NCBI GenBank assembly: GCA_016081115.2
Contig: CM071934.1
Span: 58,885,267 to 58,949,266, forward strand
Source: Rehmannia glutinosa
Lineage: Eukaryota > Streptophyta > Magnoliopsida > Lamiales > Orobanchaceae
Direction: 5' to 3'
DNA length: 64,000 nucleotides
Under the pieces are notes generated by a model, which made no database searches, was not told the DNA's origin, and saw only the letters and a list, made by a program, of their open reading frames with translations. Below, one piece after another: positions 9,950 to 21,561 of the stretch. Each line of letters begins with the position of its first letter. Position 1 is the stretch's first letter. The translations under genes and the position numbers were made by a program.

Positions 9950-12900
9950 TCTTGAGTATTTTTTCCTGTACAACCATAGAAACTGAAGTTATTTCATATA
10001 GATGCTTCTCCAAACCATTTTTCAATGCTTGGGGCATGAGTCTTTGCTTAACCATGTATTGGGGTTACATAATGTGTCCGATGACAGGAGGTATATTTGT
10101 TGGAAATTACAGGGTCTGTACATTTAGTTCTGTAACATTTTCTTCATTTCATAAGTAGGATAGTATTTTTATTTTTCCTTCTCTTCCATGTATGCTTATC
10201 ATATTCCTCCTTTTTTTCTACGCATGTTTTTTTACTTGCTAATTGTGGTTTGCGAAGAATCTGTATCTTATATAACGTGATTTACACAACATCATCAGAA
10301 ATTTCCTTCTCTTCAATAGTGTTGCCAATTTTACACATTTCTTCATGAAACTGTCTTCAGTTATATTTTGTTATGAACAAGATATTTAGTGAAGGCATCA
10401 TCGTTGTACACCGTGAAACACCTAGTGGTCTCTGGAGACCTTGTCAAGAGATGACTCAGTTGCTACTTTGAGGAGCAGCACCGTCTTCTAATCTGCTATA
10501 GTTAATCTTTCTATATTCAAACATCTTTAGCACATCTAACTTTGAAATGTATGTGTTGTCACCATATTTCCAAAATTTTAGAGCACAGCTACTTTAGACG
10601 GATTATCCTGTTTGCTCCTTAAACTTGACAACCAAGGAATGTTGTCTTGTTAGTGACCTGAAGTTTTCATTCTTTGTCTGTAGCTCAAATTCAATAATCA
10701 AGGTTTTATCGTGCATGTGCCCAACTTCACACCTGCTTATATACATTCCAAATTTATTTAGTTGTTAAACTATGCCAGCTGTTCAGTGAAGAGTTTGGAC
10801 TCTCTTCCATGCAAACTATTTTGTAGCTCAAAAATTATTTGTATTCTCAGCATATTGAAGATGAGGTACATTGCTCGACTTAAATCCCTCTTCCGGTACC
10901 CAACCCAAACGAAAATGGTAAATTACTTTTACTGCATTTCTAATGGCGTCAAATTATTGAATTTTGATTGAACTCGTTTATTTCTAATGGTAAAGTATTA
11001 TCTTTAAGTGAATTGGCGTCAAAATTGTTGTTTGAATTGCTCTACATCCTCTCTCTTTAACCATGAATTCTTGATAGCATGAATATGAAGATTGAAGAGT
11101 ACACATTTTATTTCAATATGTGATATCATCAAGATCGGAGAAAAAATTTGTTGCTGAAAGATCATGTTTACTTATTCGACCCATTCGTCTTGGAGGCAAA
11201 CCCTGTCCAGGAAACTTTTGTTATTGTCTGTTTTGGCTGCTACCATCACCTCAGTAGCTGTGCCCTTTGATTTTTAGCATAGGTTGTTCTTCGTCCAAGC
11301 ATAGAAAACCTACAGAGTAGTGTATTGTTTATATAAAGTTTCTGTTGCAAATTTCTCACCTTTAAATAATTTGCACTTTATTCAGTTGAATCTGATTGTT
11401 GAATATATTTAGCTTTCTAGTGTTGAGCTGACAACTTGACCCTGAGTTCTTCATATTATCAATTCATTTATGATTACATCTAGAACTTGATACTTTCCAC
11501 TTATAATGATTATATTAGGCAAACAGATGACATGTAAGGCTCTAACAGATGAAGGATTAGCTTGTAATTGCACCTTCTCACAAATGCTGTTCTAGTTTAA
11601 TCTTGTAATTACACTATGTTCTTATATAGACGAAATACAAGTCGAGCACTGAATTTTTTATCTTGTTTTCCTTTATTCAGGTAAAAAAGTATCAGTGTAA
11701 TCTTAAATTATTGGTTAATCTATCCTCTCCATGAAACTAATTGTCGTAGTCACTATCTTCTGCGAGGTTTTTAAGTTTCTAGACTTTTTGTGACAGAGCA
11801 AGAAGTTTCATCGCTGTATGTCAATTCTGATAATGAACCAGGTTTGAACATTACTAGTGGATGCCTGAGTTGCTGCTGTGGGAAAAAGAAAAGGTCCAGA
11901 ATTCAGCATTGATGAAAGGAAGTCTGAGTTGCTTCAACCACTTGAGGTGAAAAAGGAAGGAAATGATCATGGTCTTAATTAAAATAAGAAATTAGGTGAG
12001 TTATCTGCTATATTATGCATCACTCCACATTGATTGTTGTGATATAATTTCAGACCATGGACATGATATATTATCTCAATCAGGAGTTGCTTGTGCTGTT
12101 TGTTAGAATATTGTAGATATTTCTTACTGATTTCAAAGAGTGAGGAGGAGAAAAAAAGAGAAAAAGACAGAAGATAAAGGTCACTGTCCTAGGTGGAAAA
12201 TTTGGGTGGATGTCACCAATATGACTAATTCAAGTGTGACGTTAACTGATCGAGGGCGATCTGATGATATCTGTTTTTTCCCCCCCCGTAATGGAGGGCC
12301 TTAGTTATTTCAGGAAGACCAAAACCTGTTCATTTAGTTGAAATATAGTGTAGAAGAGAGGTGATACAAATATTTACCTCTGGTGAACATTCTATCCCCT
12401 CTCCCTTCTGTTTTTTGACAGGGAAGGATCGGAAAAATCCCAAGTTTTCTATTTATTATGATTGAGAAAGATACCTCCCCCTCCCCCCCCCCCCCCAACC
12501 CAAAAAAAAAAAGAAAGCCTCTATTTTTGTGAGAGGGAAATCAGATAAAATTGAGGAGCAAAAGCGTAGATGAAGATTATGGAAGGGCTACAGATAAAAG
12601 ATTTACTATAAATAATGTATACTTAGGCATGCTTATTGTCTACATTTTTGTAGTTTTGTCCCCACTTTTCTAGCACCCTAGTTAAACCCAGATCATTTAC
12701 TTGTTTATCGTTGTCTTATATAATTTTTGTCGTTTTCATGAAATCTTGTATAACATTGTTATAATAAAAGATGAGAAAAAATCTGGACGTGGAAGCATTA
12801 GCTTGTAAAGAAATCGATTGACCCATGAGCTAATCCTATTACTTTTTCTGGCAAGACTACATGTTTTCATCTTTTTGTATAAGCTTGTAGAAGGTAACAT

Positions 12901-13561
12901 TAATGCTTGTGTGACTCCACATGTGTCAAAGACGTATAGTCATTAGTCAATAAATGTGAATTATTTTGGCTATCATGAAATTTTCCATCAACTGTGGAGG
13001 ATGCAAGTTAAAAAGCCTTTTGGTATAACCATTGCAAGGACTATTTTCTGAGTAAGGCATGGGGTAACCCTTCAATGGACCATTATTTCAGCAATCTTTT
13101 GATCATTTGATGTCAACTCTATATAATTGAGGACTTAGAATCAATCATGAACCACTTTATGGTTTTAACTTTATTGTTGCCAAATAATAAAGCAGATCCC
13201 AGACCTAACTGTTCTCTCTCATGGTTATTTCCACTGCAATGCTATGGTGTTATCCACATTTCTATGTTGTCAGTTTTTGAGTCCCACAAAAAATGAAAAC
13301 TTGCCCACCTTCAAAAGTGGTGCTGCCATGTTCTTTGAACTACTTTAAAAATGGCCCGAATTAATGAATGATCTCCAAGTTTTTTTCTGTCCCTCCTTTT
13401 TTCACCTGGTAAATTTCAACCTTTCATCATAATACTCCATCCTTCTCTGAATTCAGTGGCAGTTAAATAGGAAAATATGTAATACACATTAAAATTGGAA
13501 AGGTTTGCCCCATGCAAACTTCTCAAGGTACAAGCAAGTAGATTGTAAATGACCTTATGAG
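9950..13561 (+). other. T-rich unique DNA with exon-like fragments
   Basis: The texture differs from the transposon blocks: T-rich, intron-like, no LTR or TIR signals. Several short frames look coding after plausible acceptors, for example 11164-11277 (37 codons with a hydrophobic tail ending TSVAVPFDF) and 11518-11595 (after TATTAG, 25 codons including CKALTDEGLACNC). None is long enough to identify. It may be introns and exons of a gene, or its remains. A poly-C/poly-A tract lies at about 12480-12511. Confidence 0.3.
11797..11982 (+). pseudogene. Possible exon of a decayed, unidentified gene
   Basis: After a splice-acceptor-like TTTTTGTGACAG, a frame reads about 38 codons including EQEVSSLYVNSDNEPG and CLSCCCGKKKRSRI, then meets TGA at 11910. 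A +1 shift continues the coding look (FSIDERKSELLQPLEVKK) to TAA at 11980. A cysteine cluster followed by basic residues could be an acylated or metal-binding segment, but I do not recognise the protein. It could also be chance; transcript evidence would decide. Confidence 0.25.
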
Positions 13562-13866
13562 AGTGTTTGCGAAAACTTCTGCTTTTAGTACAAGTGATAT
13601 TGAAGCAGAATCAGAAGTTGGTAGTGTTTGCAAATAGAATCAGAAGTTGGGAATTAGAAGGTGAGAGTGTTTGGTGAAAAAGTTGTAAAAATCTTTATTT
13701 GTTTGTGAATGTCAAACCAGAAGCAGAATCAGAAATCTAAAACACTCATCTCCTTGCTTTTAGATTCTGATTAAATAAAACAGAGTCAAAAACAGAAGTT
13801 GGTATTTGCACATTTTTTTCCGGTCAAAAGATGGGAAACAGTTTTTTTTGGTGATTGCAAACACTC
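13562..13866. mobile_element. hAT-like MITE
   Basis: The element starts AGTGTTTGCGAAAAC and ends GCAAACACT, a short terminal inverted repeat. The interior has subterminal repeats of AGAAGCAGAATCAGAAGTT in both orientations and no coding sequence. Flanking bases (CTTATGAG and CCTATATA) are only partly alike, so an 8-bp duplication is not secure. A related right end occurs at about 62646-62680. Confidence 0.6.
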
Positions 13867-14552
13867 CCTATATAAGGTATAGAAAATTGAGTTCAGTTTA
13901 AGTGCAAGTAAAATGTAAGCTTATTCCTGATCGAATCGAACTCCAGCTTGACTGCCAGCACTTTAGAAATATGAGATCTACTATGACATTAATGAGATTT
14001 ATATGAAATATAAGATGCATAAATCTGTTATTACACCCCTTTGATCGGATAAGGGAATAGGATTGTTCAATCATTAACTTCACAATTCACATTCTTTGGC
14101 TTAAACCTGTGGATATAAGTCCTTTGTATTACATTAAGATACTGTATCCTTGTTACAGTGCGATGCATACTGTCAATTTGAAAAGACAAATGTTAAGGAT
14201 TTGTCATAATTACTGTTTTGATGATCATACAAGAACATGGTCCTACATCTTTTTCGTGCAAGTGCTTTATCAAAAATTTTGGTTGCTATTGCGATTGGCT
14301 ATACTCACAATCAAAAATAAGTGGCAGGAAGACTGGAATACAAAAGCTGTCATATTTGACAAACAATGGTCGACAATGTTGTTATTAGGTCATGCTGTAT
14401 TTTACATTTGCTTTAATCTACTTACCCTTTTGAGATGTAAATAGTTCGGTATTCATATAACCTGATAATGGAATAAGAACTATATTAACTAATCTGTCAT
14501 TTTTTATTTTTCTTTTTTATCATGGTAAACTGTATTCATATGTTCGAATTAG

Positions 14553-14707
14553 ATGCAGGAAATGTTTTGCGACATGGCCTCAAGGGGAAAAAGCAACCAC
14601 GCGCGCGTGAAAATGGCGAATAGGTAAAAGACAATGTTTACGAGCTTCTGCATTTGGTTGAGCACTCAGTGAAGAATCTTCAACAATTTGAAATGCTGTC
14701 TGGGTGA
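14553..14707 (+). pseudogene. Possible terminal exon of an unidentified decayed gene
   Basis: Following an acceptor-like GTTCGAATTAG, one frame runs 51 codons with a single internal TAG (14621-14623) before a TGA at 14705. Before the stop it reads AGNVLRHGLKGKKQPRAREN (basic). After it, VKDNVYELLHLVEHSVKN then LQQFEMLSG, an amphipathic-looking helix. Keeping the frame across the stop suggests one old coding exon with a point nonsense mutation. I do not recognise the family. It may belong with the fragment at 11797-11982. Confidence 0.3.
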
Positions 14708-15610
14708 ATAATTGTTAGGGAGAAGCCCTTTTTGTTCCCATACCCTCTTTGCTACTACTTGCAAAAGTAAGTGCACCTTTAGAAAATTAAAGAAGTAAAA
14801 TGATATATATATATTTATATATATGTGGTTTCTTGCTCACTAAACAATGATATCATGCCAATATGACATTATGAGACCAACTGCACTTTGTTTGGCATTA
14901 TAAATAAAGTTTTCCATATTCTTCATGGCCTAGTTAAAATGAAGAATTTTTTTTTGTGACATTGTGTAATGAGTAAAATATGTTGGTAATTGATGGAAAA
15001 TGAAGAAACCTGCAGCTCTTGAAACATGTCAAATGGGTTTGTTGTGTTTCACACTGTTATTGGTGATGCTTTTAGTAAGACTCATCTTATCTAAAAATGT
15101 TTCTTTTTTGTGTAGGATCCCAGACATGGATAGTGGGTGTTTGGTTTTTTGGGTGAAGTAAAGTTAAGAAGTTGAATACAAAAATGTGTACAGCAATGCT
15201 TGTATTCTTGTTGATTTATTGGTTTACTTTTTGTTCTGATTCATTTGCCTTTTCTAACCTCTACAAGGTTCTCAACTTGACTATGACCAATAGAACTTGG
15301 GGCTCTGTAATTGTCACCCTGATTCATTAGATTTCAGCAATATATACTCTAGAACCAATTATACCACACCCATATTTACCATGCCCTACACTATAGTTGT
15401 TGATGTTCAAATTTAGGAAAAAAGTGTAGTAACACTGATGGTGAAAGAATGAAAGTGGGGAGGAGGAATGAGAGTGGGTACATCAAAGGCTGTCCCACAT
15501 GACAACTTTAAAAGTGAGCTCAAATTGTGTCCACTTTTCTACTCCAATTGCAAATGATCATTAGCTGAATGCCATTTAATCATACTTTATTCAACTAGCC
15601 TCCAAAGTAA
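14708..15610. other. Gene-free intergenic DNA
   Basis: T-rich sequence that could be 3' flank of the decayed gene. I see no open frame, repeat or transposon end that I would call. Confidence 0.5.
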
Positions 15611-16105
15611 GGGTGACAATATATTTCGATACAAAAACACAACACGGACCTAGCTAACACATTATAAATGGGTGATTAGAGTTGAGACTTGGCTAGTTAC
15701 GATTAGCATGAGTCGGACCCGGATAACACGAATAATAAACAGGTCGGGTTAGGGTTAACTTGAATGACACGATTAACGCATTTGATTCGATTGTGATGTT
15801 ATTATGTTGCTCTTTAAAATATTTTTTATTGATTGAATATGTTATTAGTATTATGATTGAATTTTGAAAAATTATCAAATGTATGTTAATATATTTTTTT
15901 GGATTAAAATTAACTCATAAAATCCCATATAAATAGATGAATTGTTTAGATTTTGAAAATGTACGTGCCATTTTTGGGTCGACCCGAAAAACCACAAATA
16001 ATAAACATGTCAGATTAGTATTGAGAAATCTGAAACAAATAACACGAATTTTATATCTCAACACAACGAGCGAATTGAACCCGAACACAACATAAATAGC
16101 CACCC
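15611..16105. mobile_element. hAT-like non-autonomous element
   Basis: The left end GGGTGACAATAT and the right end reverse complement GGGTGGCTATTTATGTTGTG form an imperfect TIR of the common plant hAT type. Subterminal GACCCG/CGGGTC words and AACACAAC-type words are repeated in both orientations. No transposase. No clear 8-bp duplication survives, so the element is probably old. Confidence 0.5.
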
Positions 16106-17041
16106 ACACTCAAAATACCCTTAATTTTCGCTTCAAATTCATAACAGGAATAAGTTGATGGATTGTATGTAATCCAGAAGCTAAAATAAATTAGACATCA
16201 ATTCTGTTTTCACCTTTTAACAGGAAATTTCATAAATGCAAGTGGGCTGATGATACATTTGCATGTAAGTCAGAAGCTAAAGGCAAGAACACATTAATTC
16301 TCATATAGAGCAGACAAATTATTATTAATTTATGTGTCTGTTTTCAATATTCATTAATTACTTGAGTGTTTCTCTATCCTCTCAAATAGTTACACTAACA
16401 ATTTGCAATTTTTTCTTAAGAAGCTGCTAATTTATTGCATGCTAGAAGAGAGAAATTAGCTGTTATAGTCTGAAAAGTCTTGAATAAATAAAAGCAAATG
16501 GAAGGCTATAGGATTACTATTTCTTGCTGGAAGAAATCATAAACTTTTTTTACCATCTCAAATGGCTAAATGAAGCACACTGATCCAATTCTGTGACAAA
16601 TGTATTGAATTGGTAAATTAATATAACACCCTTTTCAACTACATATATCTCCAATCATGGTACTGAAAATAAGAGGAATTATATATTTTCAGTACATAAA
16701 ATAAAATTTAGATTTTTTTTTCTTCTGGCTACATCATGTGCTGCATTATTGGCCTCATCATGCATTCGTACTCGAATACTTCAAATACACTATCATTACA
16801 AGAAACAAACCAAGACAAGTTTTTGCCCAGAAAATTAATAAAAGTGATCATTCCACCAACCTGCGAAATTAAAGATTCAAACAAACTGCATTAATTATTT
16901 GCAACACCAATACACTTCCATTCTGAATCCAATATTCCATAAACTCCAAACAGTGAATTAAGTTTGCCATTTTCCAAGTAGCCCTTCTCAAATCAAAAAC
17001 AAAAAATGAAAAAAGGCAAATATATAAAATATTTTAATTAA

Positions 17042-17557
17042 TTAAGGTATAAATTTCTGCCTGCAAGACTGACAAGTGATCTCCATGCATGTAGAATCAA
17101 TTTTGATTGTAGCCCTTTCTTTCATTTTCTCAGCTCTCTCAACCTCTTCTCTAGCCCTCTCCCACATATTACGCGCGCGTGCGAATTCATTTTGCGCAAG
17201 CTCCATTTCCCTCTTTGTAAGCTCCCTCACGCGCTCCGCATAAGCTTTTTCCATAGCCGCCAGTCGAATTTGCTCGGACGCCTGCCATTTAAGAGCCTCG
17301 ACACAGCTGGAATCCATTTTAACATGATCCTTATTGTACTTCCTAACTTTCCTTATTAGTACACACTCTGAAGGTGGTTTGAGTACTGGTGTGACACTTA
17401 TGGACAGCTGAAGGTCTAGTGATGGACCGTCGAAATGATCCAACGGCCAAGATGGAGGCTGTGATGAGGAAGCTGCGGTACCATGTGGAGTGGTGCAAGA
17501 AAGTAGCTGCATTTCTTTGTGCTGATCTTCTTCCATTAAAGAATAATAATGTGACAT
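17042..17557 (-). CDS. Fingerless IDD14/15/16 (SGR5)-like protein, 171 aa
   Basis: This is the one convincing intact host gene: a single open frame from ATG at 17557 to TAA at 17042. Residues 1-45 are low-complexity. Residues 46-54 (SLDLQLSIS) contain L-x-L-x-L, an EAR-type repression motif. About 92-150 is a charged heptad-rich coiled coil (MEKAYAERVRELTKREMELA and onward). The end, ITCQSCRQKF (160-169), is the conserved CxxCxxxF tail. The coiled coil and tail resemble the C-terminal part of the INDETERMINATE-domain group IDD14/15/16 (SHOOT GRAVITROPISM5), which in those proteins follows four zinc fingers. No fingers are encoded here and none appear upstream. Inference: a small nuclear partner or competitor of IDD factors that dimerises and may recruit TOPLESS-type co-repressors. 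An upstream finger exon beyond 17.7 kb is possible but unseen. Confidence 0.75.
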   Translation of the reverse strand: MSHYYSLMEEDQHKEMQLLSCTTPHGTAASSSQPPSWPLDHFDGPSLDLQLSISVTPVLKPPSECVLIRKVRKYNKDHVKMDSSCVEALKWQASEQIRLAAMEKAYAERVRELTKREMELAQNEFARARNMWERAREEVERAEKMKERATIKIDSTCMEITCQSCRQKFIP

Positions 17558-17656
17558 TAAAATTAATTTTAAAAAAGAAAGGGGTGGGGTTGGAATTGGG
17601 GGGTGGCCAAAGGTGGTGAAGAAGTTGGCATGTAAGAAGGTTAGGAAAATGAAGGG

Positions 17657-17667
17657 TATATATATAA
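17657..17667 (-). promoter_or_regulatory. TATA box of the IDD-like gene
   Basis: The minus strand reads TTATATATATA about 100 bases upstream of the ATG at 17557. This would place transcription start near 17630 and a 5' leader of about 70 bases. No other in-frame ATG precedes it. Confidence 0.45.
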
Positions 17668-18049
17668 GAATTTTCCTATAAAAGGGTTAATTACAAAATT
17701 GTCCAATTCCCCATGCAAAAAAGGACCGGGGACCAACAATGTTAGCATCATGAGTACCATGATTCTAACCATTGCATGATCCCATGAATGGATCTTGGAC
17801 TACATTTTTTTTTTTTCACTCACTTTAATTTCTTTATTGTAGCAAGAAATAATTATCTTTATTATTACACAAATGGGAAATTAGGTTGTGCTTTGCCATG
17901 AAATGCATATGAAAGGGATGATTTTGTAGCACATGTAATGATTTTTTTGCTTGTTTGGTTAATTGATGACTATCGTACATAATAATTTAAGATATGACAG
18001 TGTCATATGTATTGGCTTCAGTAATCGATACTAGTTAATAATTATGTGA

Positions 18050-18315
18050 CACTACAAGAAAAATCAATTTATCTACAGAAATATTAATTTGTAGGTAAGT
18101 ATTAAGATAATCGTAAAATGTAGGTAAAATCGTTGTAGGTAAATATATGTGTTTTTTGTTAGTAAATTTAAAAATTATCGGTAGTTTGTCGGTATAATTT
18201 GAGGAAAACAATATTTTTTATTTTGTAAGTATTAATTCTATATGTAACTGTAAAATTTAGTGACAAAATTATTTATGTCAGTAAATTCTGTCTGGAATTT
18301 TTTTGTTGTACGACG
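18050..18315 (+). mobile_element. CACTA (En/Spm-like) element remnant
   Basis: The sequence begins CACTACAAGAAAAATC, the hallmark CACTA terminus. Subterminal words related to GTAGGTAAATA recur (18091, 18119, 18137 region) as in CACTA subterminal repeats. The right end, TTTTTTTGTTGTACGACGTG near 18298-18317, looks like a decayed partner terminus. No coding sequence; a short deletion derivative or fragment. Confidence 0.6.
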
Positions 18316-19086
18316 TGATTAGATTATCTAATCGATAATGACATTTAAAGAATATTTTCATGAATATATACACGCATAAGAAAATATACAATATATACAC
18401 ATTTTTTGTGCATTTTAAATTGCTAATAATATTTTCACGGAAAGGAAAATGTGAATTGGATATATAAATAGATGGTCCACCAAACGAATAAAGTACATGT
18501 GAAGAGTTTCAATGGCAAAACCGTTCCTCAATATATCACATATGAACTCTCATATTACAATAATTATAATAGTTGGAAAATATTTTTTGAAAATAACAAC
18601 AACGACAACGATTATGATGATGGTATAGAGAGTGAATCGAGTGTATTTAGACAAACCGTCAATTAACATATCTCGAATCCTCTGCTCGATTATAAGCCTT
18701 GCCATCGATTTAATAGTGAACTAACATACCTTACTATATATCTCACAACTAACTCGTTTATGTAGACATGATCTGGCAAAATATATTGTCCGTGGCCAAT
18801 ATAAAACATATATACTAAAGTAGCACCATCGTATTTCCAATTTATGTCATGTTCTAAAGTCTCATAATGTACAAGAAAAAATATGGACTTACGCAATTAA
18901 TGACGAGATATAAACCCGTGTAGATATATACTTTCTATAAAAGACCGTACTCTTAAAGTACATGTAGTATGAAAATATATGCAATAAATAGAACTCTCAC
19001 TCAAAACAGGGATGTATTTCTTTAACATTATATGAATACACGTCCAATTGTTATCCAATCACCATTGCGCTACAAACAGATTTCTT
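18316..19086. other. AT-rich gene-free DNA
   Basis: A 65-codon open frame at 18472-18666 is N/Y-rich, matches nothing I know and has no context, so it is not called. Nothing else is recognised. Confidence 0.5.
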
Positions 19087-19091
19087 ATAAT

Positions 19092-19824
19092 TGTTGGGTA
19101 AATATATCTTGTTTACTATTTAAGAAATGGCCAAGTATTTGGAATTTTTGCCTTAGTCGAGGCCTGAATTGGATTTAGTCTCCGCAAGACGAAAACGCCC
19201 CGTATATAAAGTGCTAACGGTTCCGGCGTACGTCCCTAAGATACAATGACTATTTCTATTCCGGTTTAGCAGCACTTACAAAAACCGGAACTACAACGAA
19301 CAACCGGTGTTTGAACTTTCAAGCTTTTGAATGCGGGAATGTCAATATGCAGATAATGCAATGACCGATTTTTATGCTTGTGATCTTATGAATTTCGTGT
19401 ATAAAATCATCTGCAGGGGCTTTTATTATATAGGCAACCATGTGCCCGTATGGAAAACCATGTCTTTTGGCTCGAAAAGACATGTTTACACTGACTAGAC
19501 GCATCTGTTCATCCCTTCGCATCGACGCACGACCTGGCGCACGGCCCGTGCGTGGATGCGAACGGAAATGCAAAGTTTTGACTTGACGCACGAGCCGACG
19601 CACGGGCCGTGCGTTGGCCGTGCTCGGATGCGAATAAGTTCGACTTGATGCACGACCCGATGCACGGGCCGTGCGTCCGCATGTGCGCGGATGCGAACAA
19701 TTTTCCGTTGGAAACTTTAATTAATTAATTAAAAAATTAATTAAATATTTATTTTAAAGGTTTTTGGTCCAAAAAGAATAAGGACCTTGAGGCCCAAGCC
19801 CAGGCCTACGGCCCTGGACCCTGG
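19092..19824 (-). mobile_element. Copia 3' LTR, distal part
   Basis: It aligns with 30446-31130 with only scattered differences. It contains tandem GC-rich hairpin boxes (19538-19552 CGCACGGCCCGTGCG, and related boxes near 19598 and 19660). Downstream on the minus strand is a TATA-like CCTATATAATAA (about 19422-19434). It ends at the insertion point of the Athila-type element; CCTGG at 19820-19824 is that element's target duplication. Confidence 0.9.
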
Positions 19825-21388
19825 TGTTCAGTTGGTTTTATACCATTGGTTTGGGCTTCCGACACTAGAGTTTTGTGTTGTTTTTGAGTATTTTGAGTCG
19901 TTTTTGTTATATCTCATAGGTTAGGTATTTATTTCTATTGTTTCGAGTCATTTGAGTGGCCAAGCCATGTTGAGGGCCAATTATATTGAGTCTAGAGTCA
20001 TTTTAATGAGTCGTGTGTCAAAAGAAGCAAGAATGATCAAACAACAAAAGATTGATTTGAAGAAACGTCCAAACGCGCGTCTCGGAATTTCTAAAGACGA
20101 CGGGGTTTAGTATTTTGGTCATAACTCTCTCTAAACAATTGATATTGAGCTGATTCAAGTGGCTATGGAAAGCTAAGAGAGAGAGCTACAACTCTTATGA
20201 AGACACCCAAAGCAAATTCAGACGTTTGGATGGCGCTACAAGCGCAAAAGAGCGGCGCACAGCTTGCCCAAAACGGCGCCGCTGCGGTGCCCATGAGTGT
20301 TCTACGCGGCTGCAGCGCAGCTCCTCCTCCTTAGCGCTGCAGCGCCCGGTACCGAAAATGGGTAGTCCGGGTTTGTGTTTTGCGCTGCAGCACCCATTTT
20401 CGAGCGTTGCGGCGCTGGGTGGCGGACAAAACAAGAAATGTCCGATTTTTGGATCTAAAAGGAGGATACTATAAATAGATACATGGTAGGCTTGAACTAG
20501 GGCATGGAGGACACTTGGGGATGAAAACCAACACCACCAAGACACAAGGAAAGAGTTGGGAAGAAGATTGAAGACATTTATCATCTAGAAATAGATAAGA
20601 TTCTTCTTTAATATCTTTAATTCCTTCCGAATTCTTCTTTGTTGTTTCTTGTATATCATTTGAGATGCATTCTCATTTGATTATGGATATTTGTATTTTC
20701 ATCATGAGCTAAACTTTATAATTCTAGAGGGATGATGTAATCTATGTTTGAACTTATGTTTTGATATTGTGGTTTGTCAATCTAGATTTCCCAATCTATT
20801 TGTGCTATTTGGATTTATTGCTTCTAAATTACTTGATCAATAATTTAGAGTGTTTGGTGTATTTGATTTGACACTTGAGAGAGGTAATTGAATACATGGC
20901 CTTGAAATAGCATAACCTAGGATTTCATAGAATTGAGAGATTTGTGAATCCTTTGAAGTCATCAACCAAGATTCATAGTTTTTATTGAGATTTCAATTGG
21001 TGATCTTTATAGAGATATTGATTTCCCAATTGTGATCTAAAATCATTTGGCACTCGAGAGAGGAAATGATGATTATTGTAGAAATCTTGACTTATAAATT
21101 GGTAATTTGTGATTGATATACCATATTGATAATATAAGGGAAAACTAGATTCATCACACCTCTAGAATTCATTATTCCATAGATTTAGATGTTTATATTT
21201 TGATTAGTTATATCTAGTTATTTTTATTTATAAATTGAGACATCCACCTATTATTGATCTGTCAAATATAGCATAGGTAATTTATACTTGGTACTTATAC
21301 ACGCATTCCCTGTGGATACGACAACCCTACTCATATCACTATATTAAAACTTGACACCGTAGACTTGCGGTTACAAAAATTTCGAACA
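19825..21388 (+). mobile_element. 5' LTR of the Athila-type element
   Basis: It begins TGTTCAGTTGG and ends TTTCGAACA directly before the primer-binding site. U3 contains GC-rich palindromes (20306-20318, 20334-20345 GCGCTGCAGCGC, 20381-20390). TATAAATA at 20470-20477 is the likely promoter. Long frames crossing 20195-20584 on either strand are not genes. Confidence 0.9.
20470..20477 (+). promoter_or_regulatory. TATA box of the Athila-type 5' LTR
   Basis: TATAAATA; the same box is found at 24616-24623 in the 3' LTR. In both LTRs it follows the GC-palindrome cluster by about 80-130 bases. Confidence 0.6.
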
Positions 21389-21394
21389 AGTTTT

Positions 21395-21412
21395 TGGCGC
21401 CGTTGCCGGGGA
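21395..21412 (+). other. Primer-binding site (Athila-type)
   Basis: TGGCGCCGTTGCCGGGGA, six bases after the 5' LTR, is the standard primer site of Athila/Tat gypsy elements. Confidence 0.9.
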
Positions 21413-21561
21413 CTAATACAATTTTTGGTGCTAATATTGCGATAGATAGAATTATTCTTAATTTAGACATTTTTTTTATTTTATTTCATTTTTCTTTTGT
21501 AAATTCTACTTCTACAATGCTTGATTTGTTTCTTTGAATTGGTATAGGTGCACCCGTTCGG

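Noticed and set aside
9768..10158. Open frames spanning the N gap on both strands
   Set aside because: They exist only because N codons are not stops. The 10-kb side could contain an exon on either strand, but neither can be chosen.
18472..18666. 64-codon plus-strand frame with an N/D/Y-rich end
   Set aside because: AT-rich composition explains it; no neighbour, promoter or motif supports a gene.
20195..20584. 129-codon minus-strand frame and 82-codon plus frame
   Set aside because: Both lie in the GC-rich palindrome zone of an LTR; GC-richness removes stops. No conservation in the 3' LTR copy.
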